This document shows, one piece after another, positions 16,310-22,962 of a stretch of 54,690 bases of DNA. The notes under the pieces were generated by a model. The model worked only from the letters and a program-made list of their open reading frames with translations, was not told the origin of the DNA and ran no database searches. Location of the stretch: the IMG/VR virus record IMGVR_UViG_3300027859_000020, positions 1 through 54,690 of that record; one strand, given 5' to 3'. This DNA is from a virus. A program made the translations under genes and the position numbers. The stretch's first letter is position 1; each line of letters starts with the position of its first letter.

Positions 16310-16906
16310 TCATTTTGAAATTACCTTCTGCACCTCTGGGAAATAAAGATAGTCTAGTTCACTCTTCATAAAAGTATCTATAGCTTCTCTTGGTGACTCT
16401 ACAAGTGGATCACCTGCCATATTAAATGATGTATTGAATACCATTGGCACCTCAGTTATATTATAAAAGGCAGTAATAAGATAAAAGAAATGAAAGTTTT
16501 GACTTGAAGTAACAGTTTGTATTCTACATGTGTGATCCACATGTAGCACAGCAGGTATGACATCTCTTACATCTGGTAAACTATCTACAGCGTACATCAT
16601 ATGAGGTGACTCATACATACCTGCCATATCAAACCATGATGATGCTTCTCTTTGTAAGATAGTAGCAGCGAAAGGTCTGAATGATTCTCTTTTTTTTATT
16701 TTATTAACTACATCCTTTCCATTAGGATCTCGTGGGTCATATAGTATAGATCTGTTACCTAATGCTCTAGGACCTGCCTCTGACCTACCTTGAAATATTG
16801 CTACAGTTTTTCTTGATGCTAAGAAGTGTGCTATCTGATCATAGTTTGTATCTGTTCCCTGTATCTTACTAAGATCATGTGTAGGACCTAAGTAGAGTGT
16901 TCCCAT
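16310..16906 (-). CDS. Carbamoyltransferase (NodU/CmcH type), C-terminal domain only
   Basis: 198 residues. It starts with LYLGPTHDLSKI and has FQGRSEAGPRALGNRSIL, KKRESFRPFAATIL, AVLHVDHTCRIQTV and VFNTSFNMAGDPLVESPREAID, the complete C-terminal domain signature. It has its own ATG at 16906, overlapping thyX by 19 bases. A 61-base gap separates it from the N-terminal domain gene. Because the C-domain gene is transcribed first, this is a fission with swapped order, not a simple frameshift. No stop-codon debris is visible, so both parts look functional. Confidence 0.82.
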   Translation of the reverse strand: MGTLYLGPTHDLSKIQGTDTNYDQIAHFLASRKTVAIFQGRSEAGPRALGNRSILYDPRDPNGKDVVNKIKKRESFRPFAATILQREASSWFDMAGMYESPHMMYAVDSLPDVRDVIPAVLHVDHTCRIQTVTSSQNFHFFYLITAFYNITEVPMVFNTSFNMAGDPLVESPREAIDTFMKSELDYLYFPEVQKVISK

Positions 16907-17529
16907 TCCAATGCCTCACTCACTGCAGGGAATTGACCTGCAAAAATACATGCACATTTCTTTGCTATCTCCATATGCTCCTTCTGTGTGCCATGTGCTG
17001 ACCTAAGATTGATGTAATGTATCCATGACCTGCATGATCCAGTCATATAAATCTTTGTAGGTGTACATAATGGTAGAACCATTCTAGCACACTCTTTTGC
17101 CACACCATCCTCTAGCATTTGATTATATAATGCAAATGCACTACTGAATAATGTATTCATTTGCCTATTCAATGTATCAACAACCTTCGGATCTAGATCG
17201 TCAATACTATTCTGTCTATTCTTACTGTCTTGTCTTCTCAATTCTGGCAGTTCAATTGTTTCAAGAAGTTTCGCATCAGCATATCTCTGACTGAACTCTT
17301 GGAATGTGAATGATCTGTGTCTTAGTATCTGTGCTGCTATAGCACGAGTGGTTTCTATCTCCAATGTCATGGTTGCCTGTTCAAAAACAGACCAATGATT
17401 GTGTACAATACAATACTTCAAGAGACCTGCATACTTTTCGTTCTCTTGGTTGTTTGGATTAGAAACTCTGGCAATGTATGCCATAGTTTTTTCAGCATCG
17501 GGTGTGATACTGACAAGTTTAACGTTCAT
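16888..17529 (-). CDS. thyX: Flavin-dependent thymidylate synthase ThyX
   Basis: 213 residues. The ThyX motif RHRSFTFQEFSQRY lies at 70-83, and the C-terminal substrate part YMTGSCRSWIHYINLRSAHGTQ is typical. The enzyme methylates dUMP to dTMP using methylene-tetrahydrofolate and FAD, and with NrdAB it supplies thymidylate for phage DNA. The start overlaps the small upstream gene by ATGA. Confidence 0.95.
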   Translation of the reverse strand: MNVKLVSITPDAEKTMAYIARVSNPNNQENEKYAGLLKYCIVHNHWSVFEQATMTLEIETTRAIAAQILRHRSFTFQEFSQRYADAKLLETIELPELRRQDSKNRQNSIDDLDPKVVDTLNRQMNTLFSSAFALYNQMLEDGVAKECARMVLPLCTPTKIYMTGSCRSWIHYINLRSAHGTQKEHMEIAKKCACIFAGQFPAVSEALEWEHST

Positions 17530-17678
17530 GTTCCCTCGAACTCTTCATCATATCCCAGTTCAACTGGGTCTATGTCGTTGTATCTATAAGACTCCGTGTC
17601 GGAATAAACTTCTGCCTTGAGTGCTGAGAGCAGCATCTCAAGGTCAGAAATTATAACTTTTAGTTTTCCCTGATCCAT
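17526..17678 (-). CDS. Small acidic protein, 50 residues
   Basis: ATG 17678 to TGA 17526, too short for routine ORF calls. The product starts MDQGKLKVIISDLEMLLSAL, a helical segment, and continues with an acidic tail (DTESY, NDIDPVELGYDEEFEGT). Its ATG overlaps the stop of the ParB-like gene (TAATG) and its stop overlaps the thyX start (ATGA), so it fits exactly between two real genes, strong support that it is translated. Similar small helical proteins occur in other cyanophages. Function unknown. Confidence 0.65.
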   Translation of the reverse strand: MDQGKLKVIISDLEMLLSALKAEVYSDTESYRYNDIDPVELGYDEEFEGT

Positions 17679-18874
17679 TAGAAACCAAATTCTTTTCTAT
17701 GATCTCTGTGACGAGTATGAGTCCAATCTCTTTTCACTTCAATAAGGTCATGTGCTCCCTCTCTTTCATCGGTTTGATCTTGAGGCATTGCTACATGTAT
17801 TGCATCTTTTCTATTGTAAGGTAAAGTGCATATATTTTTACCAGGATTCACAAACCTTATGTATGGTTCTATAGTCTTATCAAAAAAATCAAATATTCTT
17901 TGTCTCCTTTTTTCAACGTCTTCCCTATCGTATCCATAACTAGGTGGATCTACCGTCATGATAATAGACATGGTTTTATTTCCTTCCCATGCTTCCATGA
18001 TTCTATCCTCAATATAATTTCTATTTGCACATAAAGTATATTCAGACACAAAACATAGGACGATAGAACTATTGTCATGTAATACATCGTACAAAGGGTC
18101 TACCTCTACTCCATTTTGTTTCTCTGATATTACTTCTTTCCACCATTTATGTGTATTTTTTTGATTTACCCAAGATTTTGCACCCTTCCCTGTCTTTTGA
18201 GTCTCTTCATGAATTTTTTCATTTATTAAGTTTGTGATAGCGTTTGGTGTGATGGATGAATTTTTAGCGTATCTTGTGATTGTATCAGCAATCCATTCAC
18301 CTGTTACTTCAAAATCCTCAAGTTTTTTATACTCAATGAGTGTACGATTGTAAGTATTCTCAATATCTTCTGGTGAGTTATCTTTGTTTTCCTTGACAAT
18401 AGTATTGTTGACAATAAGAGCAAATTCATTTTCTATAATGTCGCCTATGGTATCATTTGTAGGAAAATTTAAACCTACCGAATGCATCCCATCAATACCA
18501 TCTATCTCTTTTGTTTGACCCCAACATGTAGAATGTCTACCTTCACCATCAGTTCTTTCTTTTGTACGTGCATTGTAGTATATTGGTTCTAGAGTTGGGT
18601 CAACACCATATGCTTCAAAACTCTTTGCTAATTTTTGTCTATCTGCTTTTGATTTAGATCTGAGTTTTCCTCTATTTTGAAGGTAAGTTCCTTGGATATA
18701 GTAATCCCATGGTCTGTACTTCATTTCATGTCCGTCTGCAATGGATACTCCTATACCTTCAGGGTCAAGTTGTGCCCAAATAGGATTGTCTCTATTCAGT
18801 TGATCAAGTCTTGCTTGTACATCAAACGTGTATATTGTTTTATCACGTAATGCCTCATTTATAGGGTCAGTCAT
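17678..18874 (-). CDS. Putative ParB-like protein
   Basis: 398 residues. Residues ~50-120 contain RPWDYYIQGTY, LAKSFEAYGVDPTLEPIYYN and TDGEGRHST, which resembles the ParB N-terminal domain (...S....G...PI......DG.hR). The rest is charged without a motif I know; C-terminal HTRHRDHRKEFGF is basic. Some ParB-like domains cut DNA or use CTP, but that cannot be read here. It has its own promoter with an inverted repeat over the -10, so expression seems separately controlled. Alternative: an uncharacterised phage protein with accidental similarity. Confidence 0.45.
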   Translation of the reverse strand: MTDPINEALRDKTIYTFDVQARLDQLNRDNPIWAQLDPEGIGVSIADGHEMKYRPWDYYIQGTYLQNRGKLRSKSKADRQKLAKSFEAYGVDPTLEPIYYNARTKERTDGEGRHSTCWGQTKEIDGIDGMHSVGLNFPTNDTIGDIIENEFALIVNNTIVKENKDNSPEDIENTYNRTLIEYKKLEDFEVTGEWIADTITRYAKNSSITPNAITNLINEKIHEETQKTGKGAKSWVNQKNTHKWWKEVISEKQNGVEVDPLYDVLHDNSSIVLCFVSEYTLCANRNYIEDRIMEAWEGNKTMSIIMTVDPPSYGYDREDVEKRRQRIFDFFDKTIEPYIRFVNPGKNICTLPYNRKDAIHVAMPQDQTDEREGAHDLIEVKRDWTHTRHRDHRKEFGF

Positions 18875-18880
18875 AATAAG

Positions 18881-18915
18881 AAATTCCTGTTATACAAAAA
18901 GTATAACAGGAATTT
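18881..18915. repeat. 15-base perfect inverted repeat over the ParB-like gene promoter
   Basis: Arms AAATTCCTGTTATAC (18881-18895) and its exact complement (18901-18915) flank a five-base loop. The -10 hexamer of the minus-strand promoter spans 18900-18905. It could be a repressor operator, or a bidirectional terminator: read on the plus strand it ends in TTTTATTT. Confidence 0.85.
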
Positions 18916-18928
18916 TATTTGTTGTCAA
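18900..18928 (-). promoter_or_regulatory. Sigma-70-type promoter of the ParB-like gene
   Basis: The minus strand reads TTGACA (18928-18923), 17 bases, TATACT (18905-18900). The expected start is near 18893, inside the far arm of the inverted repeat, about 20 bases before the ATG. Confidence 0.7.
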
Positions 18929-18935
18929 GTTTTAT

Positions 18936-19079
18936 TTAACTACAAGGTGATGCCTTGCTGCTGACCTTGATTCCACGATACATTAGATCGTGTCTATTAC
19001 GCTTTGCTGCTTCTGCAAGCACTTTAGCGTTGTACTCTTCAGCGTTGTACTCAACGCCTCTGTAAGTGACCTTTGTCAT
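18936..19079 (-). CDS. DUF4278-like small protein
   Basis: 47 residues, ATG 19079 to TAA 18936. The protein begins MTKVTYRGVEYNAEEYNAK; the opening 'TYRGV.Y' is the mark of the cyanobacterial DUF4278 family, and YRGIKV recurs near the end. GGAG lies eight bases before the ATG. The ~120-base leader holds two copies of a structured element that looks like the Downstream-peptide (glutamine) riboswitch, whose typical downstream gene is exactly such a short peptide. Function unknown; regulation by glutamine, a nitrogen signal, is inferred. Confidence 0.75.
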   Translation of the reverse strand: MTKVTYRGVEYNAEEYNAKVLAEAAKRNRHDLMYRGIKVSSKASPCS

Positions 19080-19113
19080 TTGTTTTCTCCAAAGTAGTAG
19101 GTGTTTTTAATAC

Positions 19114-19155
19114 CGTTCCTTCAGTCAACATTTGCGTCCCCGAAGGGATGAACGT
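19114..19155 (-). ncRNA. Glutamine riboswitch-like aptamer, 3' copy
   Basis: On the minus strand: ACGTTC, then a hairpin ATCCC-TTCG-GGGA, then CGCAAA, and closing GAAGGAACG, which pairs with CGTTC to form P1. This matches my memory of the Downstream-peptide/glnA consensus (CGUUCAUCC..GGACGC...GAAGGAACG). It lies 35 bases before the DUF4278 start. Confidence 0.65.
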
Positions 19156-19158
19156 ACC

Positions 19159-19201
19159 CGTTCCGTGTCTGACTTACTTGCGTCCCTAATGGGATGAACG
19201 T
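19159..19201 (-). ncRNA. Glutamine riboswitch-like aptamer, 5' copy
   Basis: Minus strand: ACGTTC, hairpin ATCCC-ATTA-GGGA, CGCAAG, then CACGGAACG closing P1. It shares the CGTTCATCCC and GGGACGCAA blocks with the 3' copy, 46 bases away. The 3' side (GACACGGAACG) departs from GAAGGAACG, so ligand binding may differ. The expected transcription start (~19202) is directly at its 5' end. Confidence 0.55.
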
Positions 19202-19219
19202 TGTGTTAATATTAACACA
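19202..19219. repeat. 18-base perfect palindrome over the riboswitch promoter -10
   Basis: TGTGTTAATATTAACACA is a perfect palindrome that contains the -10 TAATAT (19214-19209 on the minus strand). The position fits a dimeric repressor operator. Confidence 0.7.
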
Positions 19220-19237
19220 GTTATATTATATAGTCAA
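19209..19237 (-). promoter_or_regulatory. Sigma-70-type promoter for the riboswitch-DUF4278 transcript
   Basis: The minus strand reads TTGACT (19237-19232), 17 bases, TAATAT (19214-19209). The -35 overlaps the stop codon of the upstream gene. The predicted start falls at the 5' edge of the tandem aptamers, which supports both calls. Confidence 0.65.
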
Positions 19238-19479
19238 CCTTTATTGTATCGTTTGATACTTTTTTCAAAATCTCCGAAAGATGATTGAAGTTGACCTTCA
19301 TTTTCCTTTGGATCTAGTTTATTATATCCTTTTGCCTTTTTCCAATTACTATAGAGTGCACCAAGATGCCATGATTGAGACAAACTTTTAGGACCGTTCT
19401 CTAACAGGTCAAGTTCCATCTTGTTACTGGTGTATGCTTTGTACTCCTCTCGCCAATTAGAATCGTCATATGGTTTCAC
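19234..19479 (-). CDS. Conserved small phage protein
   Basis: 81 residues, hydrophilic, with several aromatic residues (DSNWREEYKAYT, SQSWHLGALYSNWKKAKGY). No domain recognised. The ATG overlaps the end of the DUF6433-like gene by one base, so it belongs to the unit running from 21487. The stop lies in the -35 of the following riboswitch promoter. I expect homologues only in related cyanophages. Confidence 0.55.
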   Translation of the reverse strand: MKPYDDSNWREEYKAYTSNKMELDLLENGPKSLSQSWHLGALYSNWKKAKGYNKLDPKENEGQLQSSFGDFEKSIKRYNKG

Positions 19480-19928
19480 TACTTATCTCTCCAAACAATC
19501 TCAGGGTATGCTTGTTCTACTACAGATCTAGTAATTCTATACTTGCTCTGAAGTTCTTTATCTTTTACAAGGCATACTATTTCTGCTTCATCTTCTTGCA
19601 ATGATTCGAGCAACTGAATAAGTAATGTTTCTCTTCTCATGTTGGAGATACTATTGTTACCACCCTTCACAAAGTTGTAAAGAGTTCTCCATTCATGTAC
19701 AAGTCTTGTATGACCTGCAGTACCTGCTGGTGAGTCATTCTTTTTATATGGTACATCTCCTTCTGGAACTGCACTCTCAATACCCTTATCAAAATTCCAA
19801 ATGAATAATGCTTTTACATCATCACGTTTGTGCTCTTTGAGTAGAGCAACTTTTTGTGGAGCAGTCTTCTTACCATGAACTGCTTTGAATAATTCAGAAA
19901 CCAAAGGGTTGTTTGGTAATTTAGCCAT
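19479..19928 (-). CDS. T4-like phage conserved protein (DUF6433-like)
   Basis: 149 residues. Segments KALFIWNFDKGIESAVPEGDVPY, HTRLVHEWRTLYNFVKGGN and ETLLIQLLESLQEDEAEIVCLVKDK, each conserved, are familiar from a family found in almost all T4-like cyanophages and many other T4 relatives, which I recall as DUF6433. No function is known. The helical, charged C-terminal half suggests protein or nucleic acid binding. It starts three bases after the stop of the upstream membrane protein gene. Confidence 0.7.
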   Translation of the reverse strand: MAKLPNNPLVSELFKAVHGKKTAPQKVALLKEHKRDDVKALFIWNFDKGIESAVPEGDVPYKKNDSPAGTAGHTRLVHEWRTLYNFVKGGNNSISNMRRETLLIQLLESLQEDEAEIVCLVKDKELQSKYRITRSVVEQAYPEIVWRDK

Positions 19929-19930
19929 AA

Positions 19931-20149
19931 TTAGTCGTCGTCATCATCATTGTATAATCTATCAGGATCAAATCTGAATGCTATCAGTTCGTCTGGTAGA
20001 GGGTTTCCATTCTCATCGTACATCTCAGGATGAGAGTACTGTGGAGTGGTGTCTTGTATATAGGAGCGAACTAGGTACCCGATTACGAGACCTAACCCAA
20101 GTGTCAGTATTCCTACTGTAACACTGAGAACAAGAACTATCTGTTCCAT
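19931..20149 (-). CDS. Single-pass membrane protein with acidic tail
   Basis: 72 residues from ATG 20149, chosen because AGGAG lies six bases before it; an ATG at 20278 would overlap glutaredoxin and add a basic segment without a ribosome site. Residues ~4-26 (IVLVLSVTVGILTLGLGLVIGYLV) form one transmembrane helix, followed by RSYIQDTTPQY and an extremely acidic end (NDDDDD). A common T4-like cyanophage small protein; function unknown. Confidence 0.65.
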   Translation of the reverse strand: MEQIVLVLSVTVGILTLGLGLVIGYLVRSYIQDTTPQYSHPEMYDENGNPLPDELIAFRFDPDRLYNDDDDD

Positions 20150-20232
20150 TTTACTCCTTTTTTTTAATTTAGGTGAGTTAGAAACTGGACGTTTCATACT
20201 CATCATTAGTTCTGCACCCTTGTTGATAGAGT

Positions 20233-20472
20233 TCAGATCATCTTTTGTTTCTGTAGATAATGTAGTGTGTCCTTGCATCCACCTATGTGTTTAGAATTGA
20301 TTTGTACTTGTGGGAAGGTAGCACCCTCACCAAATTCCTCATAGAAACCTTTCTTATCAAAGTCTCTTTCAAACTTATACTCTATGTAATCTATATCAAC
20401 TGCTGCAAAGAGTTGTTTGACTCTATCGCACCACTGGCAATTGTCTTTTGAGTATAGGACTGCTTGGTTCAT
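20233..20472 (-). CDS. Glutaredoxin
   Basis: 79 residues. The thioredoxin-fold signature is complete: VLYSKDNCQWCDRVKQLF with the redox pair Cys12 and Cys15, the cis-proline loop TFPQVQIN and the glutathione-binding GGCKDTL. It can reduce ribonucleotide reductase, encoded by nrdA/nrdB in the same window, as T4 nrdC does. Its start overlaps the stop of the 2OG-oxygenase gene (ATGA). The next 83 bases after its stop show no gene. Confidence 0.88.
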   Translation of the reverse strand: MNQAVLYSKDNCQWCDRVKQLFAAVDIDYIEYKFERDFDKKGFYEEFGEGATFPQVQINSKHIGGCKDTLHYLQKQKMI

Positions 20473-20981
20473 AGTAGTTTAGTTATGTTACCGACGATTA
20501 CAAGTCGATCATTGGCATGTTTTAATTTATCAACTCCATGAATTGCATAAGATGGGTAAAACATGAGGTCGAATGGTTTCTGAGTCTCAGGATATATCTT
20601 TTCATCCCCTACCAAAAAGTAAAAGCACTTCTGATCAGGGACATCTAGAAAATGTATCCATGATATTATCTGTTTGAGTTCAGTAAAATGATGATGTGGT
20701 GTAACCACTGCTTCCATTTCTTTTTTGTAATATTGTCCCCATATACTAGAGTATGAGAACATACCATTCAAACCAAATTTCTTTAGAACATTTTTAAGTA
20801 TGGGAACATAGGTAGATAATAATTCTTTATCTAAAAACTCACTATTACGATGATACCCAGTGTAATGTGCACCAAGTTTCTTATCCTCCTTTACAGTAAG
20901 GAAATAATCATCAGAATATCTTTCCTTCCATTTATCAATGGTAGGTTGTGGTAAGACAAATTTCTCTGTCCATATATTCAT
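20469..20981 (-). CDS. Putative 2OG-Fe(II) oxygenase
   Basis: 170 residues. The core TPHHHFTELKQIISWIHFLD and PFDLMFYPSYAIHGVD, with RLVIVGNI at the end, matches the phage oxygenase group PF13759: iron His in the HHH region, the distal His in the 'yPs...HgV' loop and the Arg for 2-oxoglutarate. It belongs to a run of overlapping small genes. Substrate unknown. Confidence 0.65.
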   Translation of the reverse strand: MNIWTEKFVLPQPTIDKWKERYSDDYFLTVKEDKKLGAHYTGYHRNSEFLDKELLSTYVPILKNVLKKFGLNGMFSYSSIWGQYYKKEMEAVVTPHHHFTELKQIISWIHFLDVPDQKCFYFLVGDEKIYPETQKPFDLMFYPSYAIHGVDKLKHANDRLVIVGNITKLL

Positions 20982-21205
20982 TAGTGAAGAACCATACCAT
21001 CTGGATACTCACCCTGCTGATAAAATCTATCAGGTGGGAATAGATCTGGAACTTCAATCATCAGAGGAGCGTCTAGGATCCTCTGTAAGGTCACTGCCAT
21101 ACGTCTGAACCCAGTTCCAACATAGATCTGTCCAGCGAACACAGCAACGGTTGCTGCACCCCAGAAATAGTAGTAAGTTCTACTTTTCTTTTGCCTTGGT
21201 TTCAT
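20981..21205 (-). CDS. Small membrane protein
   Basis: 74 residues. The start is basic (KPRQKKSRTYYYF), followed by one hydrophobic helix (WGAATVAVFAGQIYVGTGF) and a soluble end with PDLFPPDRFYQQGEY. This resembles a small membrane protein common in T4-like cyanophages. It overlaps the preceding gene by 26 bases and the next by one. Function unknown. Confidence 0.6.
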   Translation of the reverse strand: MKPRQKKSRTYYYFWGAATVAVFAGQIYVGTGFRRMAVTLQRILDAPLMIEVPDLFPPDRFYQQGEYPDGMVLH

Positions 21206-21320
21206 CCTGTTTTATACTTTTCCTAATCATCTTAGCATAAACTATTTCAGATGTCGAGTATAATTTAGGATGTTTTTTTGCTCTTTTTATTAACTTTTTT
21301 GCTGCTTTACTATCTTGCAT
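21180..21320 (-). CDS. Small basic protein
   Basis: 46 residues from ATG 21320; the frame is open to ATG 21368 but that lies inside the upstream gene. Sequence begins MQDSKAAKKLIKRAKKHPKLYS and is Lys-rich throughout. 'kkHP.lYs..E..Y' recurs in small cyanophage proteins. Neither start has a clear ribosome site; a TATAAATA-like sequence and short inverted repeat (AAGTATAAATACTT) stand just before ATG 21320. Function unknown. Confidence 0.5.
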   Translation of the reverse strand: MQDSKAAKKLIKRAKKHPKLYSTSEIVYAKMIRKSIKQDETKAKEK

Positions 21321-21334
21321 GCAAGTATTTATAC

Positions 21335-21487
21335 TTACATCAAGACCTCTTTGCATATTCTTTTGCATGTATGCTGATCATCATTACATTCTATCAAACA
21401 CTCGTAGTACTCTGATAATAGTCTATCATCATGTGGGTCTTTATATGAACCTGCCAGTTCATTAAATGAAACTAGATTGTGATGCAT
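21335..21487 (-). CDS. Small cysteine-containing protein, 50 residues
   Basis: Start ATG 21487 is chosen because GGAGG lies four bases before it; the frame extends to 21586 but that would overlap the amidinotransferase gene. The C-terminal half has four cysteines: YYECLIECNDDQHTCKRICKEV, a C-x3-C and C-x3-C spacing that could bind a metal or form disulfides. A CTAAATAA element lies 20 bases upstream. Function unknown. Confidence 0.55.
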   Translation of the reverse strand: MHHNLVSFNELAGSYKDPHDDRLLSEYYECLIECNDDQHTCKRICKEVLM

Positions 21488-21506
21488 GATCCTCCGTACT
21501 TCTGAT

Positions 21507-21514
21507 TTATTTAG
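21507..21514 (-). promoter_or_regulatory. Late promoter element before the 50-residue Cys protein
   Basis: Minus-strand CTAAATAA ends 20 bases before ATG 21487, with GGAGG between. It would drive the small-gene run 21487-19234. Confidence 0.5.
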
Positions 21515-21560
21515 AGAGTATGTTATGAAATCATAACATTTCCTTAGCCGAAAGAAATGC

Positions 21561-22901
21561 CTAGTCCCTATCAGGAAAATAATCATTCATCTGACCTATT
21601 CTACTGATGTCACTGGTATTACAGTGAAGTCCACCATCCCAAAACCATCTGTGTCGAAAGTTGACAACGTGTGGAGTTATACCATACCTATCAAAAGCAT
21701 CATAAACTTTTTTATTATATCCATTACACATTACATTCTTCTCATCAATAACAAGCATGTTGACATCAAATACAGACTCCTCAACATAGGTAACCCAATC
21801 ACCCAACCATGTTTCAACATAGTCCACAAGGTCATCATTATCTTCTTCACCTGGTATCCACCATTTACCTTGACATTTATCTTTCATTTTTAGGAATCCT
21901 TCAACCTTCTTGTAACTCTCATCTGGAAGATGAATTACATCCCAATCAGGAAATGAATTTTTATATTTCTTTGGATTACATATTGTAAAAATAAGTCCTG
22001 GTATAACTGGACAGAAGAGACCATCAGCATGACCCCCTACATCCATGAGATGTATTCTGTAATCAGGAAATAATTTTTGCCACTTCTGTTTCATATTATC
22101 TTTGGACAATCCATCAATCATATTAACATTACCAAAATATAAATCCTTTCCTACTCTGGTCATTGTTGCAGAATTTATATACTCATCGTAAACTATTGGA
22201 ACATTATTTTTATTCAACCATGTTTCAATTGTTTTCAATCCGTTGACTCTTTTATTATTAGGAAATTTTACATTGGATCCTATTGTTTGGCACTGTGCCT
22301 GTACAATCATCTGCTTCACGGAAGAAAAATCTATGATTTCTTTTAGTAAATAAAATTCCACCTCCTTCCCATTATATTTGAATCTTTTATTACTTGTAAC
22401 TCTTGATTGAAATTTCAAAAGAGATGCTGTAGGTGATGCACTGTTATTTGGGTTTAGTATGTCTTCTATTTTTTGAGCGAGTTTGCATGCAAGAGAATCT
22501 CTTATGTTACTTAACTTTTTTTGACTCAGTTTCCACAATAGATCCTCAAATATTTCATCAACGTTAAAATTTTGAGCATAGGATTTACCAGGCATGTAAA
22601 AAGTATCCCCTACCATAGCAGTAAAATCTCTTGGGCACATAGGAGGTGGTTCTACCACCACACCATCTTTATTACAATAATCATCAACATTATCGGAGAT
22701 GTCTGTTCTTATAACTTCTACATTAAACTCTTCTAATTTAGATATTATCTTTTGATAATCCTCTTCAGTTTCAATTGCAACCTTCTCCATTGCACTACGA
22801 ACCTTTGAGTTTTTGATTCGACTATAGAATTCTGGAGGGAAGGATCTTCCGACTGCACAGACTTTAAGAGGATCCCAGTGTTGATATACGGAGTGTTGCA
22901 T
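21561..22901 (-). CDS. Amidinotransferase/arginine deiminase-like enzyme
   Basis: 446 residues. Guanidino-group modifying enzyme superfamily: N-terminal WDPLKVCAVGRSFPPEFY, PPPMCPRDFTAMVGDTFYMPG (substrate carboxylate loop), MDVGGHADGLF (catalytic His) and GGLHCNTSDISR near the C-terminus (catalytic Cys). Overall it is closest to glycine or inosamine amidinotransferases. An insertion of roughly 90 residues (~120-210) is Lys/Asn-rich. It may transfer an amidino group from arginine or hydrolyse it; the substrate cannot be read. Its promoter starts inside the psbD terminator. No ribosome site is visible. Confidence 0.72.
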   Translation of the reverse strand: MQHSVYQHWDPLKVCAVGRSFPPEFYSRIKNSKVRSAMEKVAIETEEDYQKIISKLEEFNVEVIRTDISDNVDDYCNKDGVVVEPPPMCPRDFTAMVGDTFYMPGKSYAQNFNVDEIFEDLLWKLSQKKLSNIRDSLACKLAQKIEDILNPNNSASPTASLLKFQSRVTSNKRFKYNGKEVEFYLLKEIIDFSSVKQMIVQAQCQTIGSNVKFPNNKRVNGLKTIETWLNKNNVPIVYDEYINSATMTRVGKDLYFGNVNMIDGLSKDNMKQKWQKLFPDYRIHLMDVGGHADGLFCPVIPGLIFTICNPKKYKNSFPDWDVIHLPDESYKKVEGFLKMKDKCQGKWWIPGEEDNDDLVDYVETWLGDWVTYVEESVFDVNMLVIDEKNVMCNGYNKKVYDAFDRYGITPHVVNFRHRWFWDGGLHCNTSDISRIGQMNDYFPDRD

Positions 22902-22910
22902 ATTTTACAT

Positions 22911-22933
22911 AAAAAAAGGGAGATTCCTCTCCC
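22911..22933 (-). terminator. Rho-independent terminator of psbD
   Basis: Minus strand: GGGAGA, GGAA loop, TCTCCC, then seven T. Perfect six-base G/C-rich stem placed 30 bases after the psbD stop. Confidence 0.9.
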
Positions 22934-22961
22934 ATTATATATTGATTATAGATGAGGTCAA
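22934..22961 (-). promoter_or_regulatory. Host-type promoter for the amidinotransferase gene
   Basis: Minus strand TTGACC (22961-22956), 16 bases, TATAAT (22939-22934), directly after the psbD stop codon. The start would fall near 22927, in the loop of the psbD terminator, so transcripts from here escape that hairpin. Confidence 0.55.
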
Positions 22962-22962
22962 C

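Noticed and set aside
19130-19201. CRISPR-like pair of repeats
   Set aside because: Only two copies, each with an internal hairpin and closing stem; the layout is that of structured RNA elements, not repeat-spacer units.
19114-19201. tRNA candidate because of GTTCATCCC
   Set aside because: No acceptor stem, anticodon arm or GTTCGA-type T arm can be folded.
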